A stretch of DNA of 64,000 nt from DATAUD01 sp036268455 (GTDB taxonomy: Bacteria > Verrucomicrobiota > Verrucomicrobiia > Limisphaerales > Palsa-1400): assembly GCA_036268455.1 (NCBI GenBank), contig DATAUD010000025.1, forward strand, positions 40,992 to 104,991, given 5' to 3'. Both the position numbers and the translations under genes were made by a program. Below, in pieces: positions 18,055 through 27,376 of this stretch. How positions within the stretch are numbered: position 1 is the first letter of the stretch; every line of letters starts with the position of its first letter. A model generated the notes under the pieces. It ran no database searches, was not told where the DNA came from, and saw only the letters and a list, made by a program, of their open reading frames with translations.

Positions 18055-20223
18055 CTAACGGGCGTAGAGCCGGATTTGGTTTTGCCACCACTTTGCCAGG
18101 GTTCCACTCGGGCGCAGCCATGCCTGGCGATGAAGCCACGGGAGCGAATCGGCGTCGCTCAAAATGAGGAGCTTGTCGGTTCGGCCGAGGCAGTCAGGCC
18201 CTTCTGTCAATAAACGCTCGCCCAGGGAGCGGACTTCCGGCCGGCCAACGCCGAAATCAGCCAATGCCTGGGCATATGCGGGGTTCCGGCGCTTTTCACG
18301 CAATAACGAGACATGGATGGCGTTGACATAAGGATCGAGCACCACGTCGGCGATCCCGGAATCGGGCGGACGCGGATCGGTTTGGCCGTTGGCGGCCAAT
18401 TCGGCCATGCGCTCTCGCAACACGGCAAGTTCCGGCGGGGGAGCGGTTTCTTCTGGTGTCAAGAACAAGCCCAACTGGCGGGCGCGTTCTCCGACATTGG
18501 CACGGCTGGTTAGAACGCTCAATGGAATGCTTAAAACCATTCCGGCCACCACGGGCGCGAACCACCAGAAGGTTGGGCGATCCAAACGCCAGATCGCCAG
18601 GCCCCAGACCAGTCCAATCAGCGTGTGCGGCCAGTGACGCCGCAACGCATAGAGCCAGGAAGTTCCGTCGGTGGCGCGCTTTTGCGGCCCCCATTGCACT
18701 CCAAAAAGAAGAAGCGAGGCGGCGACGAATTGCGAGTGCCAAAGCATTTGAAGCGGCGCGTGCAATGCGGAGAAAACGGTTTCCAGGACGGCGCCAAGGG
18801 TGGCGTGAATCATTCCGCCAAAGGCGCGGCGGCGGCGGCGGTCCAGCGCGAGATCGATCAACGCGAGAATTTTGGGCAGGAAAAGCGCGCTCATGCAAAG
18901 GCTGAAAATGAGAAGGGCGTGCTGTGTGCCTGTGACGTGGAGAAACGGCGTAAAATTGTGGACGGTGATTTTGGACAGGCCGGTGTGCGCTTCGTACCAA
19001 AGCATCCAGTTGAATGTCAATAAGAATAACAACCAGAGGGGGCTGGCGAGATAGCCAAAAATTCCAGACGCCAGATGCACGCGGCTGACACCCCGCAGGC
19101 CGCGCGCCCAGACCACCATGGCGTGCTGCATGTTGCCCTGGCACCACCGGCGGTCGCGTTGCGCATTTTCAATCATCGTTTGCGGCGCCTCTTCGTAGCT
19201 CCCTTCCAGATCGTACGCCAGCCAAACTTCCCAATTGCCCCTGAGCAAGAGCGCGGCCTCGACAAAATCATGGCTCAAGATCGAGCCTCCGAAGGGTTTG
19301 CGCCCGGGCAGTTGCGGCAAATCGCAATGCTGCATGAACGGCTCCAGCCGGATGATGGCGTTGTGGCCCCAGTAATTGCCAAAGGATTGCGCCCAGTAAT
19401 TCAGGCCGGTGATAAAAATCGGCGCGTAAAGACGGTTTGCGAATTGCTGAATGCGCCCAAAGAGGGATTCCGCATTGACGAGCGCCGGCACTGTTTGAAT
19501 CAATCCAACGGCGGGATGCGCTTCCATCAATTTGACCAAATCGACCAGCGTTTCCCCGCGCATAACGCTGTCGGCGTCGAACACAATGAAATAGCGATAA
19601 CGCATTCCCCATGTGCTCAAAAAATCGCGGATGTTGCCGCTTTTTTTGCCTTCATTCGAGACACGCCTGCGGTAATAAATCCGGCCCAGGGCGTCCAGCT
19701 CGCGGATCAAATCGAACCAGCGGCGCTCCTCCTCGACCCACTTGTCGGGATCGGTGGAATCGCTCAGAATGTAAAAATCAAAGTGGTCGAGAGAGCCGGT
19801 TTTTTCCAGAGACTCGTAGGTGGCGCGCAAACCTTCGCAGACGCGGAGGACTTGTTCATTGTGAATGGGAAAGACGAGCGCGGTGCTGGTGCCTTCAATG
19901 CTTTGGGAATGGTAATCCTTCAATCGCGTCAGCCGCCGGTCATTGGTCAAACGGAGGATAAAACCGAAAATGCCGTGCATGCACCCGATGGCAATCAGGA
20001 GGAACAACACAATAAAAAGGCACAGCAGAAGAGTGCTGGATTGCGACCAACCCGTGCGCCAAAGCAAGTCGGCAAAAAGCATCGAGACCAGGCCGGTGAG
20101 GAGCAAGGCGCAGGAATAAAAAATGAAAATCCGCCAACTGCGCCGCACGCGCGGCATCTGCATGACCACCGGCGACGCGGCCGGCTCCTGGGCGGGCGGA
20201 GCAATCGGAGGAGCGGCGCGCAT
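18055..20223 (-). CDS. opgH: glucans biosynthesis glucosyltransferase H
   Basis: 722 residues. Inner-membrane GT2 enzyme (MdoH/OpgH) that polymerises UDP-glucose into the beta-1,2 backbone of osmoregulated periplasmic glucans. Two N-terminal membrane helices (about 28-50 and 63-88), a cytoplasmic GT2 domain with VFDADSVM (DxD), SHDFVEAAL and the QRDRRWCQGN (QxxRW) motif, then several C-terminal membrane helices (about 390-560) and a cytoplasmic tail. The length is shorter than in E. coli, with a short N-terminal cytosolic part. It is three bases from the unknown gene upstream, itself overlapped with opgG. Confidence 0.93.
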   Translation of the reverse strand: MRAAPPIAPPAQEPAASPVVMQMPRVRRSWRIFIFYSCALLLTGLVSMLFADLLWRTGWSQSSTLLLCLFIVLFLLIAIGCMHGIFGFILRLTNDRRLTRLKDYHSQSIEGTSTALVFPIHNEQVLRVCEGLRATYESLEKTGSLDHFDFYILSDSTDPDKWVEEERRWFDLIRELDALGRIYYRRRVSNEGKKSGNIRDFLSTWGMRYRYFIVFDADSVMRGETLVDLVKLMEAHPAVGLIQTVPALVNAESLFGRIQQFANRLYAPIFITGLNYWAQSFGNYWGHNAIIRLEPFMQHCDLPQLPGRKPFGGSILSHDFVEAALLLRGNWEVWLAYDLEGSYEEAPQTMIENAQRDRRWCQGNMQHAMVVWARGLRGVSRVHLASGIFGYLASPLWLLFLLTFNWMLWYEAHTGLSKITVHNFTPFLHVTGTQHALLIFSLCMSALFLPKILALIDLALDRRRRRAFGGMIHATLGAVLETVFSALHAPLQMLWHSQFVAASLLLFGVQWGPQKRATDGTSWLYALRRHWPHTLIGLVWGLAIWRLDRPTFWWFAPVVAGMVLSIPLSVLTSRANVGERARQLGLFLTPEETAPPPELAVLRERMAELAANGQTDPRPPDSGIADVVLDPYVNAIHVSLLREKRRNPAYAQALADFGVGRPEVRSLGERLLTEGPDCLGRTDKLLILSDADSLPWLHRQAWLRPSGTLAKWWQNQIRLYAR

Positions 20224-20226
20224 AAC

Positions 20227-20802
20227 TCAGTGGTGTGTCACGTAAAATAAAAAGACCAAAAAGAGGCCGAAAATTATCCAGGACGCAGCGATTTTTGCGT
20301 AAGGGAGCCGGCCTAATTGAGTCAGCGTCGCGATGGGGCCAAGGTCCAGCGGGCGCGGGGTCATTTTGGCGAGTTGGAAATCCGGCCCGGCGCGGAGATA
20401 GTTTTCGCGCATCGCCACGACAAATTCATCGGGCCACGGGCCGGGGCGAAGGAATTGGTCCTGCCATTTGCCGGGCATGTCGGCCAGCAACAACGCAAGG
20501 CGGCCGCGGGTTGAAAGCATTTCCGCGCCGGCGGGCGGGGCCTGCAAGACTTGCGCAAACCATTCGTTGACGAGGTGATCCATCTCTTCGACGGCAAGTT
20601 CCGTGGCGGAGAGTTGCGTCTCGCGTTCGGCGCGTTGCATGGCGCGTTCGAGAACAAGGGCGACCAGTTGCCCGAGCAACACTTTATTGCGGACGCGTAA
20701 CGCGTGGAAATAACTTTCGACCTTCGAATACGCGGCGTTCCACTCATCCAACGGGCGGCCTCCCATGCGTCCGGGAGCGTCGATTCTGGCTGTAGCGCTC
20801 AT
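20227..20802 (-). CDS. unknown membrane protein between opgG and opgH
   Basis: 191 residues from ATG 20802 (MSATARIDAP), which overlaps the opgG stop as ATGA; the longer frame to 20862 lies inside opgG and is rejected. No family is recognised. It is mostly helical, with a charged helix around LERAMQRAERETQ and a single hydrophobic segment at the extreme C-terminus (about 168-189, ending FYVTHH), so it looks tail-anchored with its bulk in the cytoplasm. The tight position between opgG and opgH suggests a role in periplasmic glucan synthesis, perhaps with the cytoplasmic face of OpgH. Function is not known. Confidence 0.75.
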   Translation of the reverse strand: MSATARIDAPGRMGGRPLDEWNAAYSKVESYFHALRVRNKVLLGQLVALVLERAMQRAERETQLSATELAVEEMDHLVNEWFAQVLQAPPAGAEMLSTRGRLALLLADMPGKWQDQFLRPGPWPDEFVVAMRENYLRAGPDFQLAKMTPRPLDLGPIATLTQLGRLPYAKIAASWIIFGLFLVFLFYVTHH

Positions 20803-22346
20803 GGCTGAGTCCAATGGTAGGTCCAGGTTTCGCTGGTGACGTCGCCCTTGCTGAGGGTGCATTTCAAATCGACCGGGTCTTTATTGCCGGCCTTGGGGAG
20901 CATGTTGACGAAAACGCGCCATGTATTTTCCGGCGGATTGCGAAAGACCTGGACTTCGGCAATCGTGCCGTTGTCACTGCACGTGACGTTCGCTTTCGGG
21001 GTGTCATCGTCGGTCTTGAGTTTGGGGATGTCGAAGTCGATGACAAACTGGCGCTGTTGCTGGTCACGCGGGTTGAGGCCGATGCGCGTTGAAACGACCT
21101 CGTTGGTGGAGAGCGTCATGTCGATCTCGCGCGTCCAGTAAAGTGTATAGCCAAAGCGCAAAGGTTGGAGGGGGGCGGGCTTGCTGTCGGGATTCCAGAA
21201 TGCCACGACGTTATCCAGGCCCTCGTACTGCGTGCTTAACTCAACGAGGTGGACTTCGCCATCGCCCCAATTGCCGTGTGGAGCAACCCAGACGGTGGGC
21301 GCGAGGTTGTAAGTGCGGAACAAATCCTGGTAATCAGTGAATTTGCGGTCGCGCTGGACCAGGCCGAATCCGCGAACATTGGTGGCCGCGAAAGTCTGGT
21401 GCTGCATCGTTGCGCCGTTTTCGAGGGGACGCCAAACCATCGAGCCATTGTCCATGTGCATGAGCAAACCGTCGCTGTCGTGGACCTGCGGGCGGTAATC
21501 GTCGAACTTGCGTTCGGAATCCGGGCCGTACCAGAACATGCTGGTCAGGGGCGCGTACCCAATCGTCGCGAGGGGTTTTCGGTGGGCGTCGGCGGCGAGA
21601 ATGTTGGCCGGCTCGCGAAAATAGAGGACGGCCTCGACCTCGGCTACCGTTGTCGCGCCGGGATGGATGAGAAACTCGTAAGCGCCGGTGCAACTTACAC
21701 TGTCAAGAATTGCGTAAAGAAGCAGGACATCATCGTCGGGTTGCGGCCTGCCGAGCCACCAATCCGTGAAAATAGGGAATTCCTCGGGGCGGCCCTGTTC
21801 GCCGCAATCCAGCGCAAGACCGCGGGCGGAGAGTCCATAGACCTGGCCCTGGCCGAGAAGACGAAAATAACTGGCGCCAAGAAATGACCCCAACTCGTCT
21901 TCCTTGTCCGGCGAATTCAGCGGATAGAGGATTTTGAAGCCGGCGTAACCGGTGTTGGCGGGGATTTCCGCCGGGAGGCGCAAGGAGCGGTAGTCAAAAA
22001 AATCCGGCGTAAAGCGCACTGGCTGGACATGGGTGGAGGAAAATTCGTTGATATGGACGGGTTCCTGGTAGAGGTAGCCGAGATGGAAAAATTCGACGCG
22101 GAAAGGCCCCTTGTCCTTTGCCCAGAGGGCCCGGTCATCGCGAAAGGCGATCTGGCGGTATTGATCGTAGGTCAATTGACTCAGGAAAGCGGGCAAATCG
22201 GCGCGAGGCGAGCGAAAGGGTTTGTGGGCGCGCAACTCGGCCTTTTTTGCGACGTAGTCGAGAGTGACATGCACCGGCTCCAGCCTTGGAAGGGCAAAGG
22301 CTGAATACGTAACCGCCAGAACCCAGAATAGAAGGAAGCGTTTCAT
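20799..22346 (-). CDS. opgG: glucans biosynthesis protein G
   Basis: 515 residues from ATG 22346, which is preceded by GGAAGG at good Shine-Dalgarno spacing; the TTG four codons earlier is less likely. A Sec signal peptide (1-19, MKRFLLFWVLAVTYSAFALP) directs it to the periplasm. OpgG/MdoG acts with OpgH in making or branching osmoregulated periplasmic glucans. Family blocks seen: AYDxY-type YDQYRQIAFR, LGASYFRLLG, GLSARGLALD, YAPLTSMFWYG. First gene of the likely opgG-X-opgH-kinase-gluQ-bioF-bioA operon. Confidence 0.93.
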   Translation of the reverse strand: MKRFLLFWVLAVTYSAFALPRLEPVHVTLDYVAKKAELRAHKPFRSPRADLPAFLSQLTYDQYRQIAFRDDRALWAKDKGPFRVEFFHLGYLYQEPVHINEFSSTHVQPVRFTPDFFDYRSLRLPAEIPANTGYAGFKILYPLNSPDKEDELGSFLGASYFRLLGQGQVYGLSARGLALDCGEQGRPEEFPIFTDWWLGRPQPDDDVLLLYAILDSVSCTGAYEFLIHPGATTVAEVEAVLYFREPANILAADAHRKPLATIGYAPLTSMFWYGPDSERKFDDYRPQVHDSDGLLMHMDNGSMVWRPLENGATMQHQTFAATNVRGFGLVQRDRKFTDYQDLFRTYNLAPTVWVAPHGNWGDGEVHLVELSTQYEGLDNVVAFWNPDSKPAPLQPLRFGYTLYWTREIDMTLSTNEVVSTRIGLNPRDQQQRQFVIDFDIPKLKTDDDTPKANVTCSDNGTIAEVQVFRNPPENTWRVFVNMLPKAGNKDPVDLKCTLSKGDVTSETWTYHWTQP

Positions 22347-22365
22347 CTCACCTTCCAAACAAGTA

Positions 22366-22385
22366 GCAAACTCCCGCCGGTTTGC
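22366..22385 (-). terminator. weak hairpin after nadA
   Basis: GCAAAC and GTTTGC pair across an 8-base loop in the 74-bp gap between the nadA stop and the opgG start. On the minus strand it is followed by a modestly T-rich stretch (TACTTGTTT). It could attenuate read-through from nadA into opgG. Confidence 0.3.
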
Positions 22386-22420
22386 AAGTTAGACCGGAGC
22401 GGCGCGGAGAGGGTTCGCCG

Positions 22421-23437
22421 TCAACCCGCATTGGCCAGCGGCTGTGCGGAAATGGCGAGCATCCGTTCAATCGGCGCGCGGGCCTTGTCCAGGATGTCCT
22501 GGCTTAATTCTATGCGGGGCGCGAGGTTGACCATGCAATCGTGGAGTTTTTCCAGCGTATTCATCTTCATGAATTTGCACTCGTTGCACCGGCAGTTTTC
22601 CACCGGGACCGGAATGAACCGCTTGCCCGGACATTCCTTGCGCAAACGATGAATCATCCCCGCTTCAGTGGCGATCAAGATTGCCTGGGCGGGACTGCGC
22701 TTGCAGAAATCGACCATTTTTTCCGTGGAACAAACTTCATCGGCCAGCATCCGCACGGCTTTTGTGCATTCGGGATGGGCGACCAATGGAGCGTCGGGAA
22801 ATTCACGGCGGATGCGCGTGACGCCGGCGTGGGTGAATTCGACGTGCGCGTAACAGTTCCCGCGCCACAACGTCATCTTTCGTTTGGTTTGCTCCATGAC
22901 CCAGGCGCCGAGGTTTTCGTCGGGCACGAACAGCAAATCGCGGTCTTTGGGCGAGGCGTTGACAATTTTAACGGCGTTGCCGCTGGTGCAAATGACGTCG
23001 CTCAAAGCCTTTACCTCGGCGCTGCAATTGATGTAGGTGACAGTGTAAAAATTGGGATTTGCACTTTGCAATGCCTTGAGCTTTGGAGCGGGACAACTTT
23101 CTTCCAAAGAGCAACCGGCGTCTTTGTCCGGCAGGATGACCGTTTTACCCGGGTTGAGGATTTTTGCGGTTTCAGCCATGAAATGGACGCCGCAGAAGAC
23201 GATGACATCTGCTTTGGTTTTTGCGGCCTGTTGGGAGAGGCCAAGGGAATCGCCGACGAAATCCGCAACATCCTGAATTTCAGGCACCTGGTAATTATGG
23301 GCCAGTATGACGGCGTTGAGCTTGCGTTTGAGTTGCAGAATATCGCGCGAAAGGGAGTCAAGACGTTGCGGCGGCAGGGGAATGCGTGTGACGAAGTCCG
23401 CATCGTGTCCGATTTGAGCGCCCGCGATGTCAATCAT
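22421..23437 (-). CDS. nadA: quinolinate synthase A
   Basis: 338 residues. Condenses iminoaspartate with dihydroxyacetone phosphate to quinolinate in NAD synthesis; carries a [4Fe-4S] cluster. Family blocks: VILAHNYQVPEIQDVADFVGDS, FCGVHFMAETAKIL (first ligand Cys), YINCSAEVKA, CTSGNAVKIV, LVAHPEC and CRCNECKFMKMNTLEKL with the final ligand. nadB and nadC are not in the window. It diverges from the ketosynthase across a 486-bp spacer. Confidence 0.95.
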   Translation of the reverse strand: MIDIAGAQIGHDADFVTRIPLPPQRLDSLSRDILQLKRKLNAVILAHNYQVPEIQDVADFVGDSLGLSQQAAKTKADVIVFCGVHFMAETAKILNPGKTVILPDKDAGCSLEESCPAPKLKALQSANPNFYTVTYINCSAEVKALSDVICTSGNAVKIVNASPKDRDLLFVPDENLGAWVMEQTKRKMTLWRGNCYAHVEFTHAGVTRIRREFPDAPLVAHPECTKAVRMLADEVCSTEKMVDFCKRSPAQAILIATEAGMIHRLRKECPGKRFIPVPVENCRCNECKFMKMNTLEKLHDCMVNLAPRIELSQDILDKARAPIERMLAISAQPLANAG

Positions 23438-23923
23438 TCCGCAATCTAGGCCGGGAAGCAGTTGAAAACAAATGCAGAATTCATTGCGCTGCTGATGGTT
23501 GATGACAAACGGGATTTTAAGACTTGACGCAACGACTTAAGTGGCGTAAAAAGGGCGACGATGGAAAGACTGACCTATCTCCCAAATACGGCTGTCGCAA
23601 AAAGTGGCCGCGAGTTCCTGGAAGCGCTTACGGGATACCGAAAGCGTAGCGGGAAATTCGCACGAATTGTGCGTAATCCTCGAAGCCAAAAGTAGTTAGC
23701 TTTACACCAGTTTAACTTCTTATTGCAGCCCAAATTGAGCCAGGACAAGCCTTTTTTTGCGTGACTGATTTCTGTTGAAGGTTTTGCGGCAATACGTTAC
23801 AACGGGAGAGATGACTCCAAGTGACTCCTTGACAGCGGTCAGAAACACGGGGGTTTCCCACGTTCTTTTCATTCATCGTCTTTACGAGGGCCGGCAACTT
23901 GGGCTGGCGCAACTTATGATTGA
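23438..23923. other. 486-bp divergent spacer nadA / ketosynthase
   Basis: No recognisable gene. It should hold promoters for nadA (minus) and the ketosynthase operon (plus), but no convincing -10/-35 pair stands out. It contains two neighbouring hairpins (23625-23673) and a 44-codon frame (23561-23695) with a very basic product; neither resembles anything I know. Confidence 0.5.
23625..23673 (+). ncRNA. tandem hairpins, possible structured RNA
   Basis: Hairpin one pairs CGCTT-A-CGG with CCG-A-AAGCG over a GATA loop (23625-23646). Hairpin two pairs CGCAC with GTGCG over GAATT (23659-23673). They lie 12 bases apart in the nadA/ketosynthase spacer, about 250 bp before the ketosynthase ATG. Only visible base pairing supports this; no known riboswitch class is matched. 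Confidence 0.25.
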
Positions 23924-25177
23924 ATGAATCTAAACTCTTCTGAACGCCGCGTCGTAATAACTGGAATGGGAGCCATATCGCCCAGCGGCAAGGATTTAAA
24001 AACATTTTGGAGCAACGTTCGCGGCGGCGTCAGCGCAGCCGCGCCGGTGAGCCGCTTTGACGCAAGCCGGTTGCCGGTCAAAATCGCGGCGGAGGTAAAG
24101 AATTTCGATGTTTCCGAATTTATCAAAAGCCGCAAGCCGGGGCGGTTCGATTTGACGATCCAATACGGTGTCGCGGCGGCGACGCTGGCGGTGCGGGATT
24201 CGGGCCTCAATCTGGATGGCCTTGAACCCGACCGGGTTGGAGTGGTGGAGGGAACCACGATCAGCGGGGCGGAAAGCATTATCAAGGCCCGCGACAGCTA
24301 CACTTCCAACAACGGCAACTTTCGGGCGTTGCACCCGTATAATGTGATTGCCGGTTATTGCGGCGAGGGCAGCAGCACGATCAGCCTGCACCTGGGAATT
24401 CACGGGCACGCCGTCACGTACTGCTCCGGCTGCGCTTCGGGCAACGACGCGATTGGTTACGCGCTCCGGATGATCCAATGCGATGAAGTGGATGTGGCGG
24501 TCGCGGGCGGTTCCGAAGAAACGATGGAGATGTTGCACGTTGGTTTTTGCCGCGTGCGCGCGATGACGGAGCAAACAGGCGCGCCTGGGCAATCGATGAA
24601 GCCGTTTGACCGGCGGCGGGATGGTTTTGTGCTGGGAGAAGGGGCGGCATTTTTTGTTTTGGAAGAACTTTCGCACGCGCTGGGCCGCGGCGCCCGCATT
24701 TACGCGGAGATAGCGGGGCACGGACGCAGTTGCGAGGCGTATCACGCGACGGACCCGCACCCGGATGGAGTGGGCTACGCGCTGGCGCTGGAAAAGGCGT
24801 TGCGTCACGCGCGGATTCATCCGACGGAAGTCAATTACATCAACGCCCACGGCTCGGCGACGCCGCTGAACGACCCGATTGAAACGAGAGCGATAAAAAA
24901 GGTGTTCCGCGAGCACTCCCGGCAGCTTTCAATAAGCGCGACCAAACCGATCACCGGCCATTTGATGGGCGCGTCGGGGGCGATCGAAACGATGATTTGC
25001 GCGCTGGCGATCTGGCACCAGGAAATTCCGCCGACGATCAACCTGGAAGAACCGGACCCGGGGTGCGACCTTGATTACGTCCCCGGCAGCGCGCGCGCGT
25101 ATCCCGTGCGGGTGGGGATCAATTTGAACGCGGGGTTTGGCGGGCGGTATGCCTGTCTCGTATTGCGCAAGCTCTGA
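23924..25177 (+). CDS. beta-ketoacyl-ACP synthase, FabF-like
   Basis: 417-residue KAS II-type condensing enzyme that elongates acyl chains with malonyl-ACP. Catalytic triad visible: Cys near 169 in YCSGCASGNDAIG, His near 307 in NAHGSATPLND, His near 343 in KPITGHLMGASGA; the C-terminal GFGGRYACLVLR matches the GFGGxN-type end with an altered residue. The active-site block SGCASGN differs from the housekeeping FabF TACATG-type block, hinting at a specialised acyl chain rather than bulk fatty acid synthesis. No acyl carrier protein is adjacent. A sensor kinase begins three bases after the stop. Confidence 0.85.
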   Translation: MNLNSSERRVVITGMGAISPSGKDLKTFWSNVRGGVSAAAPVSRFDASRLPVKIAAEVKNFDVSEFIKSRKPGRFDLTIQYGVAAATLAVRDSGLNLDGLEPDRVGVVEGTTISGAESIIKARDSYTSNNGNFRALHPYNVIAGYCGEGSSTISLHLGIHGHAVTYCSGCASGNDAIGYALRMIQCDEVDVAVAGGSEETMEMLHVGFCRVRAMTEQTGAPGQSMKPFDRRRDGFVLGEGAAFFVLEELSHALGRGARIYAEIAGHGRSCEAYHATDPHPDGVGYALALEKALRHARIHPTEVNYINAHGSATPLNDPIETRAIKKVFREHSRQLSISATKPITGHLMGASGAIETMICALAIWHQEIPPTINLEEPDPGCDLDYVPGSARAYPVRVGINLNAGFGGRYACLVLRKL

Positions 25178-25180
25178 GGC

Positions 25181-27376
25181 ATGAACACGCTGGATGTCAT
25201 TCGAATCACCGCGCTGACGGCAACTTTGTTCAACGTGGCGCTGACGGTTCTGGTATTGACGTGGGATTTTCGGTCCACGCTGCACCGGGTTTATTTGGGC
25301 TGGGGGATTTCGGTGACGCTCTGGAACCTGGGAGTTTTTCATTTAAGCCACACAAGCCAGACCATCACTCCCGCCGAGGCGTTTACCTGGGCCAAGATAT
25401 TGCAACTGGGAGTGATCTTCATGCCGGTGACGCTCTTTCATTTGTGCACGATCATTTCCAAGGCGCGGCTTGGCTGGCTGATCCCTCTTGTCTATGTGGT
25501 TCATATTGGGTTTGCCATCAGCCTCTTTTTCAACAAGTTCATTGTCGGTGTGCGGTTCCTGGACGTGGGGTATTGGTCCGTGCCTGGGCCGGGCTTCGTT
25601 GTTTTCGGGTATTCGTACTGCATTGTCACCACCTGGCTGGTCCTCATTTTATATCGGAAACAAAAGACCGGGCCACCCACCCAAAAGACAAGGGTGAGGT
25701 CGCTGCTGCTGGCGATTGTCGGATTGTGGGTGTTTGGGACAAATGACCTGATGCCCATCATGGGACGCGATGTGTATCCGTTCACGCATATTAAGTTTTA
25801 TCCCTTGGGAAGTTTGGCGGCGGTTTTCTACGTGGTAATCATCGGGTACAGCGTGCTGCAGCACCAACTGCTGGACATCCAAGTGACACTGAGCCGAATC
25901 GCGGCGCAAGTGGTGCGGCTGTTGTTCATGATGCTGGTGGGTTTTCTGCTGCTGTTGCTGGTGTCCAGGCTTGCGCCCGATCAGTTCACCCCGTTTTCCT
26001 TTCTGGCGGCCGGCGGAGTTCTTTTTGTAAGCGCGCTGACGGCGTCGTTTTTCTTTCCGCAATTTTTCGGAAGGGGGACGGACAAATTGGAGCGGAAGAT
26101 CCTTGGGGACAAATTCGAGTATCACGTGCGGGTGCAGAAATTCATCCAGACCATGCGCTCGTTCCCGGAACCGGAAGACCTCTTGCACGAATTGAAGGAG
26201 CTTCTGGCAGGGACAATCCGGGTAAAGAGTTATCAGATCATTTTGCTGGACGACACGACGCGGACGTTTAAAACGTTCCACAGTCATTCGGCGGGAGTGG
26301 AAAATACGGCGCCGGAGATGCAGATAGATTCGCCGGTGTTCCGGTATTTTCAGCAGACGCGCGCGAAATTTCTTTCGTGCAATCTTGTGTATGAGACGAC
26401 CCATGAGTCGTACATGCAACGCGAGGCGCGGCGGCAGTTGGAGGATTTTGCGCCGGAGTTTTGTTTTCCTTTTTTTGTGGCAAACGATTTAATTGGCGCG
26501 ATGTTGCTGGGCCCGAAGCTCAATTCAGATCTTTTCACCCCGCACGACTTGCGGCTGCTTGGGGAACTGTCCTCCAATCTTGGACTCTTGCTCAATCAAA
26601 TCCGCCTGCGGCAGCAATTGCAGGTTGTCCACGAACAAGACCTTCTGGGCCGGATGTCGCGCGGGCTGGCGCACGATTTGAATAATTTGCTGACACCGGT
26701 GCAAACGCTGTTGCAATTGATGAGCGAATCGAGAGTCAAACAGGAAACCATTTATGAATTGCTGCCGATGAGCTTGCGCAATTTGGAGACGGTCCGCAGT
26801 TACGTGAACGAGGCGCTTTATTTCTCGCGCTCCGCCAAGTTGCACGGCAAGCCGGGACTGCTGGACGAAACGGTGCGGGAGGCGATTTCGCTGGTAACCG
26901 CCGCCGCCGAGGCCAAGAACATGCGCATCAGTTTTGCGGCGGAAACCGAAGCGTCCGTCGAAATGGACGCGGTGCTGATCAAACGGCTGCTTTGCAACCT
27001 TCTTTCCAATGCGGTTGACGCCTCACCGACGGGTTCGGAGATTGAAGTGCAACTGGGGACACTGCCCAAGACGGATTTAAGCCGGGACTGGTTCCGGCTC
27101 AAAGTGATCGACCATGGGGAAGGAATCAGCCAGGAAAACCTGCGCCGGGTCTTCACGCCCTATTTCACGACGAAAAATACGGGGGATGGAAAGCGCGGGT
27201 TTGGCTTGGGGCTTGCGATTGCGCGGCACATCGTCCATTTGCACGAGGGCAATTTGAGCATTGCGAGCAAAGAGAAGCGTGGAACAACAGTGCAAGTGGA
27301 CCTCCCAAGCAAGTTGAATCAGGGGCAGAAGCCGGAATCTTTTCCCGGGCAGCGACGGCTTGAGGTAGCCGCATGA
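25181..27376 (+). CDS. multi-pass membrane sensor histidine kinase
   Basis: 731 residues. The N-terminal region has about eight hydrophobic helices (1-290) like the 7TM-type histidine kinase sensor; then a GAF-like domain (about 320-480), HisKA with His near 497 in RGLAHDLNNLL, and HATPase with LLCNLLSNAVDAS, DHGEGIS and GFGLGLA. The C-terminus has no receiver. The start follows the ketosynthase stop by three bases, and the stop overlaps the next kinase start (ATGA), so the three genes look like one transcript. Ligand unknown; the link to a ketosynthase hints at a lipid or membrane signal (inference). Confidence 0.88.
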   Translation: MNTLDVIRITALTATLFNVALTVLVLTWDFRSTLHRVYLGWGISVTLWNLGVFHLSHTSQTITPAEAFTWAKILQLGVIFMPVTLFHLCTIISKARLGWLIPLVYVVHIGFAISLFFNKFIVGVRFLDVGYWSVPGPGFVVFGYSYCIVTTWLVLILYRKQKTGPPTQKTRVRSLLLAIVGLWVFGTNDLMPIMGRDVYPFTHIKFYPLGSLAAVFYVVIIGYSVLQHQLLDIQVTLSRIAAQVVRLLFMMLVGFLLLLLVSRLAPDQFTPFSFLAAGGVLFVSALTASFFFPQFFGRGTDKLERKILGDKFEYHVRVQKFIQTMRSFPEPEDLLHELKELLAGTIRVKSYQIILLDDTTRTFKTFHSHSAGVENTAPEMQIDSPVFRYFQQTRAKFLSCNLVYETTHESYMQREARRQLEDFAPEFCFPFFVANDLIGAMLLGPKLNSDLFTPHDLRLLGELSSNLGLLLNQIRLRQQLQVVHEQDLLGRMSRGLAHDLNNLLTPVQTLLQLMSESRVKQETIYELLPMSLRNLETVRSYVNEALYFSRSAKLHGKPGLLDETVREAISLVTAAAEAKNMRISFAAETEASVEMDAVLIKRLLCNLLSNAVDASPTGSEIEVQLGTLPKTDLSRDWFRLKVIDHGEGISQENLRRVFTPYFTTKNTGDGKRGFGLGLAIARHIVHLHEGNLSIASKEKRGTTVQVDLPSKLNQGQKPESFPGQRRLEVAA

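Noticed and set aside
23438..23923. tRNA or known riboswitch in the nadA spacer
   Set aside because: No T-arm, anticodon arm or known riboswitch core could be found; only simple hairpins.
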